A stretch of 45,487 nt of DNA from the NCBI RefSeq assembly GCF_004025965.2, contig NZ_SAYU02000032.1, forward strand, positions 1 through 45,487. Direction: 5' to 3'. This DNA comes from Phycicoccus flavus (GTDB lineage: Bacteria > Actinomycetota > Actinomycetes > Actinomycetales > Dermatophilaceae). Under the pieces are notes generated by a model that ran no database searches, was not told the origin of the DNA, and saw nothing but the letters and a program-made list of their open reading frames with translations. The position numbers and the translations under genes were made by a program. This document shows, piece after piece, positions 1 through 6,903 of the stretch (within the stretch, counting starts at the first letter, position 1; each line of letters starts with the position of its first letter).

Positions 1-408
1 GGCCGCACCCGGCGGCGGGGGTGGCGGCGGAGGCGCCGTCCCGCCGGTGGGCGGCGGTGGCGGGGCGGCCGGCATCCCCGCGGCGCTGCCGGTGGCGGCG
101 GCCGTCGCGGCTGCTCCCGTGGGCGGGGGCGGGGCGTCGTGGCGGGTCTCGGGCGGGGAGACGGTGAGCGGCCCCAGCCTCCCGGACAGCTCCAGCTCGC
201 GCAGGGTGTCCAGGACGCGCTCGCGGTCGGCGGGGTCGACGGGCCGGTCGGTGGCCTCCAGCCAGGCGAGCACCCCGAGGTCGCGCAGGGCCTTGTTCGG
301 GCTGGGCCCGCCGCCGATGTTCGCGTCGATCCCGGCGTTCGTCATCGCGACGTCCGCCTTGGCGGCCAGGTCGTTCGCGGCGGCCTTGGCGCGGTCGAAG
401 AAGCTCAT
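1..408 (-). CDS. Proline-rich protein of unknown function (partial, 3' end outside window)
   Basis: The gene starts at an ATG at 408 behind a good ribosome site (GGGAGGA, 5 bases upstream) and stays open for 136 codons to the window edge, so its C-terminus is missing. The first 28 residues (MSFFDRAKAAANDLAAKADV...) look like an alanine- and lysine-rich helix. Residues 37-80 form a compact, mostly helical stretch containing LRDLGVLAWLEATDRPVD. From about residue 90 it becomes a low-complexity Pro/Gly/Ala tail with runs of six to seven prolines. I see no signal peptide or membrane segment in the visible part. I do not recognise the family. It is divergent from the AIM24-family gene and shares a 125-base intergenic region with it, so the two may be co-regulated (inference). 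Confidence 0.75.
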   Translation of the reverse strand, partial: MSFFDRAKAAANDLAAKADVAMTNAGIDANIGGGPSPNKALRDLGVLAWLEATDRPVDPADRERVLDTLRELELSGRLGPLTVSPPETRHDAPPPPTGAAATAAATGSAAGMPAAPPPPPTGGTAPPPPPPPPGAA

Positions 409-533
409 CGGGGTCCTCCCTGGTCCGACCCTCGGGCTGTCCCGGAACCATAGCGAGCCGGGCACCGTCCCTTCTAGCGTTGACCCCGAGAGGGTGGGCC
501 GCCACCCGACGCACGGAAGGTGACCCTCCCCCC

Positions 534-1265
534 ATGACGATCCACGGCTCGCTGTTCCAGGACTTCCGCGAGAAGCAGACCCAGGACCCGTTCGCGCTGC
601 AGAACAAGAAGCTGCTGCGCATCGACATGCGGTACGGGGCGGTGCACGCGAAGACGGGCTCGATGGTCGCCTACCAGGGTGACGTGCGCTTCCAGAACCG
701 CGGGTCCGGCGGGATGGGCAAGTTCCTCAAGTCGGCGATGACCGGCGAGGGCGTGCGGATGATGGAGTGCACCGGCTCCGGCGAGCTGTTCGTCGCCGAC
801 GAGGCCGCCGAGGTGCAGGTCCTGTACCTCGAGAACGACATGATCTCGGTCAACGGCAACAACGTCCTCGCCTTCTCCGCCTCGATCCAGTGGGACATCC
901 ACCGCATCCAAGCCCGCGGCGGGATGATGACCGGCGGCCTCTACAACGTCTCGCTGCGGGGCACCGGCTACGTCGCCGTGACGACCAAGGGCGACCCCGT
1001 CGCGCTCGACGTCGCGTCGTCGCCGACCTTCGCCGATGCCCAGGCCGTCGTCCTGTGGACCGCCGGGGTGTCGATGGACGTGCGGGTCGACACCGGCGGC
1101 ATCGGCTCGATGCTGCGAGGCGGCACCGGCGAGCTGCTGCAGATGGCCTTCGGCGGCCAGGGCTACGTGCTCGTCCAGCCGAGCGAGAACGTCGTCGACG
1201 GCGGCCACCAGAGCAGCGGGAACCGCGGCGGCGGGGGCATGCTCGGCGGCCTCCTCGACGGCTGA
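534..1265 (+). CDS. AIM24 family protein
   Basis: A 243-residue soluble protein matching the AIM24 family (bacterial relatives of a yeast mitochondrial biogenesis factor; a beta-helical fold of unknown biochemical role). Typical features are the N-terminal MTIHGSLFQDFREKQ, the middle VLYLENDMISVNGNNVLAF segment and the glycine-rich loops around RGTGYVAVTTKGDP. The C-terminus is a Gly-rich tail (NRGGGGMLGGLLDG). I chose the ATG at 534 because it follows GGAAGG at 515-520; an in-frame start 18 codons upstream would overlap the promoter region. Actinobacteria often carry several AIM24 genes together; only one is visible here. The 85-bp palindromic element begins 13 bases after the stop codon. 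Confidence 0.85.
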   Translation: MTIHGSLFQDFREKQTQDPFALQNKKLLRIDMRYGAVHAKTGSMVAYQGDVRFQNRGSGGMGKFLKSAMTGEGVRMMECTGSGELFVADEAAEVQVLYLENDMISVNGNNVLAFSASIQWDIHRIQARGGMMTGGLYNVSLRGTGYVAVTTKGDPVALDVASSPTFADAQAVVLWTAGVSMDVRVDTGGIGSMLRGGTGELLQMAFGGQGYVLVQPSENVVDGGHQSSGNRGGGGMLGGLLDG

Positions 1266-1277
1266 CCCCTGCGCCAA

Positions 1278-1362
1278 CTTTCTCGCCTGATCCCGGAACC
1301 TTCGGGTTCGCCCACCCTCCGAAGGGGCGCGAACCCGAAGGTTCCGCGGTGATCCGGCGCCG
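1278..1362. repeat. 85-bp palindromic intergenic element, copy 1
   Basis: The inner arms at 1295-1311 and 1329-1345 are a perfect 17-bp inverted repeat (left arm begins GGAACCTTCGGG) around a 17-base loop. The left outer arm (1278-1294, CTTTCTCGCCTGATCCC) is identical to that of copy 2 at 35450-35466, but its right partner has decayed, keeping only GATC and GGCG. The loop resembles the reverse complement of copy 2's loop, so this copy is inverted relative to copy 2. It lies between the AIM24 gene and bioB and could also act as a terminator. Confidence 0.8.
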
Positions 1363-1415
1363 GCGACCCGGTCCGGCGCGACGGACACCGCACCCGGTGC
1401 GCCAGAATGCACGGC

Positions 1416-2429
1416 ATGACGGCTCAGGCGACCGGCACGGACATCCTCGACGTCGCGCGCGAGCAGGTGCTCGGGCGCGGCGTCCCCCTCACGAAGGAGC
1501 AGGTGCTCGACGTCCTGCGCACCGGTGACGACCGGCTGCAGGACCTGCTCGCGCTCGCCCACGAGGTGCGGCTGCGCTACCAGGGGCCGAGCGTCGAGGT
1601 CGAGGGCATCGTGTCGCTGAAGACCGGCGGCTGCCCCGAGGACTGCCACTTCTGCTCGCAGTCGGGGCAGTTCACCTCGCCGGTGCGCTCGGTGTGGCTG
1701 AACATCCCCGAGCTCGTCCGCGCCGCGAAGCAGACGGCCGCCACCGGCGCGTCCGAGTTCTGCATCGTCGCCGCCGTCCGCGGCCCCGACGACCGGCTCA
1801 TGGAGCAGATGCGCGAGGGCGTCGCCGCCATCAAGGCCGCCGTCGACATCGAGGTCGCCGCCTCGCTCGGCATGCTCACCCAGCACCAGGTCGACGAGCT
1901 CGTCGACATGGGCGTGCACCGGTACAACCACAACCTCGAGGCCGGCCGGTCTTTCTTCCCCCGGGTCGTGACGACGCACAGCTACGACGAGCGGCTCGAC
2001 ACCTGCCGGATGGTCAAGGAGTCCGGCATGGAGCTGTGCTGCGGGGGCCTCGTGGGGATGGGCGAGACCCTCGAGCAGCGCGCCGAGCTCGCCGCGCAGC
2101 TGGCCGAGCTCGAGCCGCACGAGGTCCCGCTGAACTTCCTCAACCCGCGCCCCGGCACGCCGTTCGGCGACCTGCCGCCGATGGAGCCCGCCGACGCGCT
2201 GCGCACCGTCGCCGCCTTCCGGCTGGCCCTGCCCCGCACGATCCTGCGCTACGCCGGCGGCCGCGAGCTGACCCTCGGCGACCTCGGCACCCGCGACGGC
2301 CTGCTCGGCGGCATCAACGCCGTCATCGTCGGCAACTACCTCACGACGCTCGGCCGCGACCCGCGCGAGGACCTGGCGCTGCTCGACGAGCTCGAGATGC
2401 CGATCCGGGCGCTGGGCGAGACCTTCTGA
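1416..2429 (+). CDS. bioB: Biotin synthase
   Basis: Radical SAM enzyme that inserts sulfur into dethiobiotin, the last step of biotin synthesis; cytoplasmic. 337 residues. The CxxxCxxC motif (C73, C77, C80, in [12 protein letters not shown]) binds the SAM [4Fe-4S] cluster. [18 protein letters not shown] and RYAGGRE are family hallmarks. Of the auxiliary-cluster ligands known in E. coli BioB, Cys97 (here C116), Cys188 (C208) and the arginine (in RYAGGRE) are present, but the Cys128 site reads Ala (A148, in EVAASLG). Extra cysteines occur at C197 and C209. I prefer the ATG at 1416: the ATG at 1407 overlaps a -10-like CAGAAT (1403-1408) lying 7 bases before 1416, which fits a leaderless start. 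bsaP follows directly. Confidence 0.95.
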   Translation: MTAQATGTDILDVAREQVLGRGVPLTKEQVLDVLRTGDDRLQDLLALAHEVRLRYQGPSVEVEGIVSLKTGGCPEDCHFCSQSGQFTSPVRSVWLNIPELVRAAKQTAATGASEFCIVAAVRGPDDRLMEQMREGVAAIKAAVDIEVAASLGMLTQHQVDELVDMGVHRYNHNLEAGRSFFPRVVTTHSYDERLDTCRMVKESGMELCCGGLVGMGETLEQRAELAAQLAELEPHEVPLNFLNPRPGTPFGDLPPMEPADALRTVAAFRLALPRTILRYAGGRELTLGDLGTRDGLLGGINAVIVGNYLTTLGRDPREDLALLDELEMPIRALGETF

Positions 2430-2443
2430 GCGGCGGCCCGTCG

Positions 2444-2689
2444 GTGGTCGCGGACGCGGGGACGCCCGAGCCGGTGCCGCGCGTCGGCGACGCGGGCGCC
2501 TGGTGCGGGCAGTGCGGCGAGGCCCGCGACGACGCGGCCGGGCACGACCGCTGCGCCGCCCGGGCCGAGCTGGAGCCCCCGCGGTTCTGCGTGCACTGCC
2601 GCCGCCGGATGCGGGTGCAGGTGACCCCGGGGGCGTGGACGGCGACGTGCAGCCGGCACGGGTCGGTCGAGCGTTCGACCTGGTCCTGA
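2444..2689 (+). CDS. bsaP: Biotin synthase auxiliary protein BsaP
   Basis: A small cysteine-rich protein of 81 residues directly after bioB (14-base gap), matching the BsaP family, which mycobacterial BioB needs for activity. Visible metal- or cluster-binding pattern: WCGQCGEA, a later HDRC, then [20 protein letters not shown] and CSRHG, giving six cysteines and two histidines. The GTG start at 2444 is chosen as the first in-frame start after the bioB stop; a GTG at 2474 is an alternative, and no strong ribosome site helps to decide, so translation may be coupled to bioB. It is easy to miss because longer false reading frames in the same phase run through bioB. Confidence 0.85.
   Translation: MVADAGTPEPVPRVGDAGAWCGQCGEARDDAAGHDRCAARAELEPPRFCVHCRRRMRVQVTPGAWTATCSRHGSVERSTWS
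2663..2678. promoter_or_regulatory. Short palindrome at the end of bsaP
   Basis: GGTCGAGC followed by GTTCGACC is a near-perfect 16-bp inverted repeat. It lies inside the last codons of bsaP and about 180 bases upstream of the FMN reductase gene. It resembles, but is not identical to, the operator-like palindrome at 2779. Function unknown. Confidence 0.3.
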
Positions 2690-2778
2690 GTCCCCCTCTC
2701 CACGTCGGGTGCCGGGGCGGCTGCCGGAGCGCCCACCTGGCCACCCGACTCCGCGAGCGCCGGCGGGAATGCGGCATG

Positions 2779-2798
2779 GTGGTTGACCGTTCAACCAC
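2779..2798. promoter_or_regulatory. Operator-like 20-bp palindrome upstream of the FMN reductase
   Basis: GTGGTTGACC followed by GTTCAACCAC is a 20-bp inverted repeat with a single mismatch. It contains TTGACC (2783-2788), a good -35 box, with GTCGAT 19 bases downstream as a possible -10. A repressor bound here would block the promoter. TTGA...TCAA half-sites are common for MarR-type regulators, but none is encoded next to it. Confidence 0.55.
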
Positions 2799-2844
2799 AC
2801 GATCAGCGTCGATCGCCCTGCCCGATCCCGCCCCAGGAGTGATC

Positions 2845-3399
2845 ATGAACGTCCTCGTCCTCGTCGGCAGCCTCCGGCCCGACTCCACGAACCGCCGACT
2901 CGCCGACGCCGCCGTCGCCCACCTCCCGGCCGACGTGCAGGCCACCGTCTTCGAGCGCCTCGCCGACCTCCCGCACTACTCCGAGGAGCTCGACCACGAC
3001 GACGCGCTGCCCGAGGTCGCCCGCGACCTGCGCGAGGCCGTCGCCGACGCCGACGCGCTGCTGCTCGTCACCCCGGAGTACAACGGCTCGCTCCCGAGCG
3101 CGCTGAAGAACGCCGTCGACTGGACCTCCCGCCCGCGCGGCGCCTCGGCCATCGCCGGCACCCCGGCCGCCGTCCTGGGCGCCAGTGGGTCGCCGCGCGC
3201 CGCCCAGTGGGCCCGCGAGGACGGCGTGCGGGTGCTGCGCGTCGCCGGGGCCGACGTGCTCGAGGACACCGTCGGCGTCGGGTCCGCGTTCCAGGCCTTC
3301 GCGGATGGCCGGCTCACCGACCCCGAGCTCGACGACGCGCTGCGCGGTCTCGTCCGTCGCCTCGCCGAGCAGGTCCGGGCGCACCGCACCGCCGCCTGA
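2845..3399 (+). CDS. NADPH-dependent FMN reductase family protein
   Basis: 184-residue flavodoxin-fold protein of the NADPH-dependent FMN reductase/quinone reductase family. It should bind FMN and reduce quinones, azo dyes, chromate or flavin with NAD(P)H in the cytoplasm. The phosphate-binding loop is GSLRPDSTNRRLA (residues 8-20), and the flavin-contact motif TPEYNGSLPSALKNAVDW lies near residues 77-94. The ATG at 2845 has a clear ribosome site (AGGAG at 2835-2839). It is preceded by a palindromic operator overlapping a putative -35 box, which suggests induction by redox-active or electrophilic compounds (inference). No functional link to the surrounding biotin genes is evident. Confidence 0.85.
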   Translation: MNVLVLVGSLRPDSTNRRLADAAVAHLPADVQATVFERLADLPHYSEELDHDDALPEVARDLREAVADADALLLVTPEYNGSLPSALKNAVDWTSRPRGASAIAGTPAAVLGASGSPRAAQWAREDGVRVLRVAGADVLEDTVGVGSAFQAFADGRLTDPELDDALRGLVRRLAEQVRAHRTAA

Positions 3400-3662
3400 C
3401 CCCGGCTCCCCCCGCCCGCCCGAGCGCCTGGGTCCGGCCCCTCCCGCCGGCACGCGTGTCCGGCGGCCCGGCCGGACCGGCTGCCACCGACCCGGTCGGC
3501 GATGTCCGGCGTCGTGCGGAGCGGGCCTCTCCGACGGCCCGACTCGTCGGTCGGGGCCGTGTCAGCGGGTCGCCGTGACGATGTCCTGCGGACTGTCCGG
3601 TCCGGACAAGGGCTTCCTCGCGCGTTGACCTGCGACGACGCCGCCCTGCACCATCTCGCGGC
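3400..3662. promoter_or_regulatory. Intergenic region with palindrome and promoter of the discoidin-domain gene
   Basis: No coding signal is seen here. TGTCCGG-T-CCGGACA (3594-3608) is a perfect 15-bp palindrome just upstream of a promoter: TTGACC at 3625-3630, 18 bases, then CACCAT at 3649-3654. The ATG at 3663 lies 8 bases after the -10 box, so the transcript is probably leaderless. The palindrome is well placed to be an operator. Confidence 0.5.
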
Positions 3663-6600
3663 ATGACACCGCTCGTCAGCACCCGCCGCCAGTACCTCGG
3701 ACTCCTCGGGGCGGGAGGGATGACGGCGTGGCTGTCGGCGACGCACGCGCCGGCCGCACGGGCGGCCGTCGCCCCCGCCGCCTGGCTGACGGACGACGCG
3801 GTGGCGTCGCTCTACCACCGGGTCCTGCTGCGGCACACCCGCTGGACGGAGTCGCAGCGGGACGCCGGGGCCGGGGTCTACCGCTTCGGCGACTTCGGCT
3901 TCGGTGTCGTGCTCGGCCACGCGATGCTCCTGACCCGGGGCACCTACGACGCCGACGAGGCCGGCATCAGCGAGGACGAGCTGCGCTCGCGGACCCTCGC
4001 GACCATCAGGCACTACGCCGCCACCAACCGCAACGCCGGCGGAAGCGGGTGGGGACAGCGCCTGTTCTGGGACACCACGTTCCAGACCTACTTCGTCCTG
4101 GCCGCCCGCCTCCTGTGGGACGAGCTCGACGCCCCCACCCGGCGCAACGTCGAGCTCATCGGGACCGCGCAGGCCGACTACACGGTCGCCCTGGGCACCG
4201 CCCGTGACCCGATGTCCGGGAGCTGGACCCCCAACGGCCTGCAGGGCGGCTACCGCGGCGACACCAAGCTCGAGGAGATGGGCGTCTACGCGCAGGCCAT
4301 CGGCCCCGGACTCGCGTGGTCCGGGGACGACCCGCACGCGCAGGAGTGGCTCGACACGTTCTCGCTGTGGGGCCGCAACCAGGCCGGCCTCCCCGCCGCC
4401 GACGCCGCGAACCCGACCATGGTCGGTGGCGCCCCCGTCTCGGACAACCGCGCCCACAACGTCTGGGACACCTTCGCCGTCGAGAACCACGGCTCCTTCG
4501 GCCCGCACTACCAGAGCGAGCTGTGGAGGACCGGCGGGCGCAACGCCGCGCACTTCATCGCCGCGGGCCGCGAGCTGCCCGAGGTCATCACCCACCAGCC
4601 GAACAGCGACCCGCTGTGGCGCGTCATCCTCGGCGTGATGAGCGACTCCGGCGAGCCGCTCATGCCGATGGTCGACGACCGCGAGCACCTGTTCGGCCGT
4701 GACGTCATCCCCCTGGCCTTCCTCGCCCAGGTGCTGGGCGACCCGCACGCGGCGCAGGCCGAGAGCAACCTCGCCCACCAGCTGCTGCCCTACCTGGACT
4801 ACCCGCCGGAGTACCGGCTGGCCAAGTTCTCCGGCGAGCCGAAGTACGAGCCCGAGACGCGGGCCGAGATCACGATGAGCCTGCTCTTCCACGAGTGGCG
4901 GGCGGCGAACGGCGGCGCGGTGGCCCCGTCCGGCCAGGCCGAGATGTTCGCCGCGGCCGCCGGTGCCGTCGACCTCGGAGACGGCATCGGGATGGTGTCG
5001 CACCAGACCGCCCGCGCCTGGGCCGGCGCGCTCAGCAAGCCGGGCTTCACCAAGCTGGCCTGGCAGCCCGACCACGACGACTGGTTCTTCAACCTCGGCG
5101 GCGCGTCCCCGATGTACCTGCCGAGCACGTCGCTGCGCGCCAACGCCCGCGACACCACCGTGTACTCCCCCGCCCGCGACGGGTTCCACGCGTCGGCGAC
5201 CGTGCTGACCCTCGACGACGGGCGGGTCGGCATGACGACGCTCCCGGACGGGAGCATCGTCATCTCGAGCTCCGGTGTCGCGGACCGTGAGGGGACCTAC
5301 GGCCTGCACAACCTCACGATGCCCGGCGTCCGGGGTCTCGACGGCACCCGCACCTTCGCCACGGCCGAGGGCCCGGTCGAGGTCGAGTCCTCCGACTCCG
5401 GCGGCCCCCTGCCCTCCGGTGTCGTCCGTCGCGACGTCCTCGACCTGCACGGCGTCACCGCCCGCCACGTCCGCATGCTCGGCGTCCGCGCCGTGAACAA
5501 GTACGGGTACTCCATCTGGTCCCTCGAGGTCCGCGACCGGCGAGGCGGTCCCGACCTGGCCGTCGGCCGGCCGACGACCGCCTCGTCGCAGGACGGGGGC
5601 AAGGAGGCGCGGCTGGCCACCGACGGCGACCCGAGCACCCGCTGGGCGGTCTCCCGGGGCGACCGGCTCCGCCAGGACAGCTGGATCGCGGTCGACCTGG
5701 GCGAGCCGACCTCGATCGCCACGGTGCGCATCGACTGGGAGGCCGCGAACGCGACCGCCTACGAGCTGCAGACCTCCGACGACGGCACGACGTGGACCAC
5801 CCGCGTCGTCTACCCCGCCGTCACCCGGACCTCGGGCTGGCTCGGCATCGACGACCGGGTCGCCTTCCTCGTCCGCGGGTCGCGCAACCCCATCGAGATC
5901 AGCGACGCCGCCCTGTGCCTGTCCGCCGGTCCGGCCTCGGGCAGCGCCGGGATGGTCGTCGAGGGCCTTCCCGACGTCCGCTCGGACGACCTGCCGGCCA
6001 CGGCGGCGGCCGCCGAGGCGCTCGCCCCGCGGGTGGCGGACGGCAGCCTCACCGCCTCGCTCGCCGGCGGGCACCTCAGCCTGTTCAACCTCGGTGGGGC
6101 CGAGGTCCGCACGGAGGTCCTCCTGCCGCACCCGGGCTCCGGCCCCGTCGCGTGCCACGAGGGCCGTCAGACGGTGACCGCGGACGGGACCGTCCTCGAG
6201 GCCGCGCTCGGGGCCTCCTCGGCGGTCGTCCTGCCGCCGCGCCTGTCGGTCTCGGTCGGGGGCGCGCGACCCCCCGCAGGTCTCGTCGTCGAGGTGGTGG
6301 ACGCCGCCACCGTGCGGCTCGGCGGGGTGCAGGCCCTGGTCGACGTCGAGTTCGCGACCGGCCGGACCCAGCGGATCGGCGTCGTCCCGGCGCGCACGAC
6401 GACGGTCCGGGACCCCGGCGGCACCCCGTTCCCGCTGGCCGACCTCGCCCTGGACCGGCAGACCTTCCCGACCTCGCCGCTGCCCCCGACGATGACCTCG
6501 CCCGCCGCCGCCGTCGACGGCGACGCCGCGACCGCGTGGCAGGTCGAGGGCGACGGCCGCATGGTGGTCGACCTCGGCGGCGCCCACGACATCGGGCGGG

Positions 6601-6815
6601 TCCGGGTCGGCTGGGGCTCGCCGTCGGGCACCGGCACGGTCGCGGTCTCGGACGACGGGCTGGAGTTCACCGAGGTCGGCCGGGTCACCCCGTCGACGAC
6701 GGGCGCCGGTCTCGAGGTCGGACGGTCCGCGCGCTACGTCGCGCTGGCGGTCACCGCCCCCGCGTCCTCGGGTCGCCGGGTCGCGGTGACGTCCCTGTCG
6801 GTCCTGCCCGCCTGA
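3663..6815 (+). CDS. Tat-exported discoidin (F5/8 type C)-domain protein, putative carbohydrate-active enzyme
   Basis: 1050 residues. The N-terminus has a twin-arginine signal (STRRQYLGLLG, Arg8-Arg9) and an Ala-rich cleavage region near residue 33. Residues 40-430 are helix-rich with aromatic repeats, like the alpha-toroid domains of polysaccharide lyases. The strongest motif is DNRAHNVWDTFAVENHGSFG (residues 259-278) followed by PHYQSE; its Asn, His and Tyr are the residue types used by such lyases. A beta-rich region follows. Around 600-628 a stretch (HVRMLGVRAVNKYGYSIWSL) looks like the end of a discoidin domain; a clear discoidin/CBM32-like domain spans 630-730, and another lies near 960-1050. 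The likely role is binding and cutting an extracellular polysaccharide, but I cannot assign a named family or substrate. It is unrelated to the biotin genes around it. Confidence 0.7.
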   Translation: MTPLVSTRRQYLGLLGAGGMTAWLSATHAPAARAAVAPAAWLTDDAVASLYHRVLLRHTRWTESQRDAGAGVYRFGDFGFGVVLGHAMLLTRGTYDADEAGISEDELRSRTLATIRHYAATNRNAGGSGWGQRLFWDTTFQTYFVLAARLLWDELDAPTRRNVELIGTAQADYTVALGTARDPMSGSWTPNGLQGGYRGDTKLEEMGVYAQAIGPGLAWSGDDPHAQEWLDTFSLWGRNQAGLPAADAANPTMVGGAPVSDNRAHNVWDTFAVENHGSFGPHYQSELWRTGGRNAAHFIAAGRELPEVITHQPNSDPLWRVILGVMSDSGEPLMPMVDDREHLFGRDVIPLAFLAQVLGDPHAAQAESNLAHQLLPYLDYPPEYRLAKFSGEPKYEPETRAEITMSLLFHEWRAANGGAVAPSGQAEMFAAAAGAVDLGDGIGMVSHQTARAWAGALSKPGFTKLAWQPDHDDWFFNLGGASPMYLPSTSLRANARDTTVYSPARDGFHASATVLTLDDGRVGMTTLPDGSIVISSSGVADREGTYGLHNLTMPGVRGLDGTRTFATAEGPVEVESSDSGGPLPSGVVRRDVLDLHGVTARHVRMLGVRAVNKYGYSIWSLEVRDRRGGPDLAVGRPTTASSQDGGKEARLATDGDPSTRWAVSRGDRLRQDSWIAVDLGEPTSIATVRIDWEAANATAYELQTSDDGTTWTTRVVYPAVTRTSGWLGIDDRVAFLVRGSRNPIEISDAALCLSAGPASGSAGMVVEGLPDVRSDDLPATAAAAEALAPRVADGSLTASLAGGHLSLFNLGGAEVRTEVLLPHPGSGPVACHEGRQTVTADGTVLEAALGASSAVVLPPRLSVSVGGARPPAGLVVEVVDAATVRLGGVQALVDVEFATGRTQRIGVVPARTTTVRDPGGTPFPLADLALDRQTFPTSPLPPTMTSPAAAVDGDAATAWQVEGDGRMVVDLGGAHDIGRVRVGWGSPSGTGTVAVSDDGLEFTEVGRVTPSTTGAGLEVGRSARYVALAVTAPASSGRRVAVTSLSVLPA

Positions 6816-6830
6816 CCTGCCCTCCCCGCT

Positions 6831-6873
6831 CCCGCCGCCCCGCAGCCCGCACGGTGGCGGACGGGGCGGCGGG
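6831..6873 (+). terminator. GC-rich hairpin after the discoidin-domain gene
   Basis: CCCGCCGCCCCG (6831-6842) and CGGGGCGGCGGG (6862-6873) form a perfect 12-bp stem with a 19-base loop, starting 16 bases after the stop codon. There is no T-tract, as is usual in very GC-rich actinobacteria. It probably separates this gene from bioA. Confidence 0.5.
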
Positions 6874-6903
6874 GCCCCGGCGGTCGGGCGGGATGATGGG
6901 GCG

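Noticed and set aside
1390-1400. GCACC-C-GGTGC palindrome before bioB as a biotin-repressor operator
   Set aside because: It is short and GC-only, and does not match known BirA or BioQ operator patterns.
1407-1415. ATG at 1407 as the bioB start
   Set aside because: It overlaps the likely -10 box (CAGAAT); the ATG at 1416 has the spacing seen at many other genes in the window.
474-2945. 823-codon minus-strand open frame across AIM24 and bioB
   Set aside because: It is antisense to clear AIM24, bioB and bsaP coding sequences and shows only low-complexity translation.
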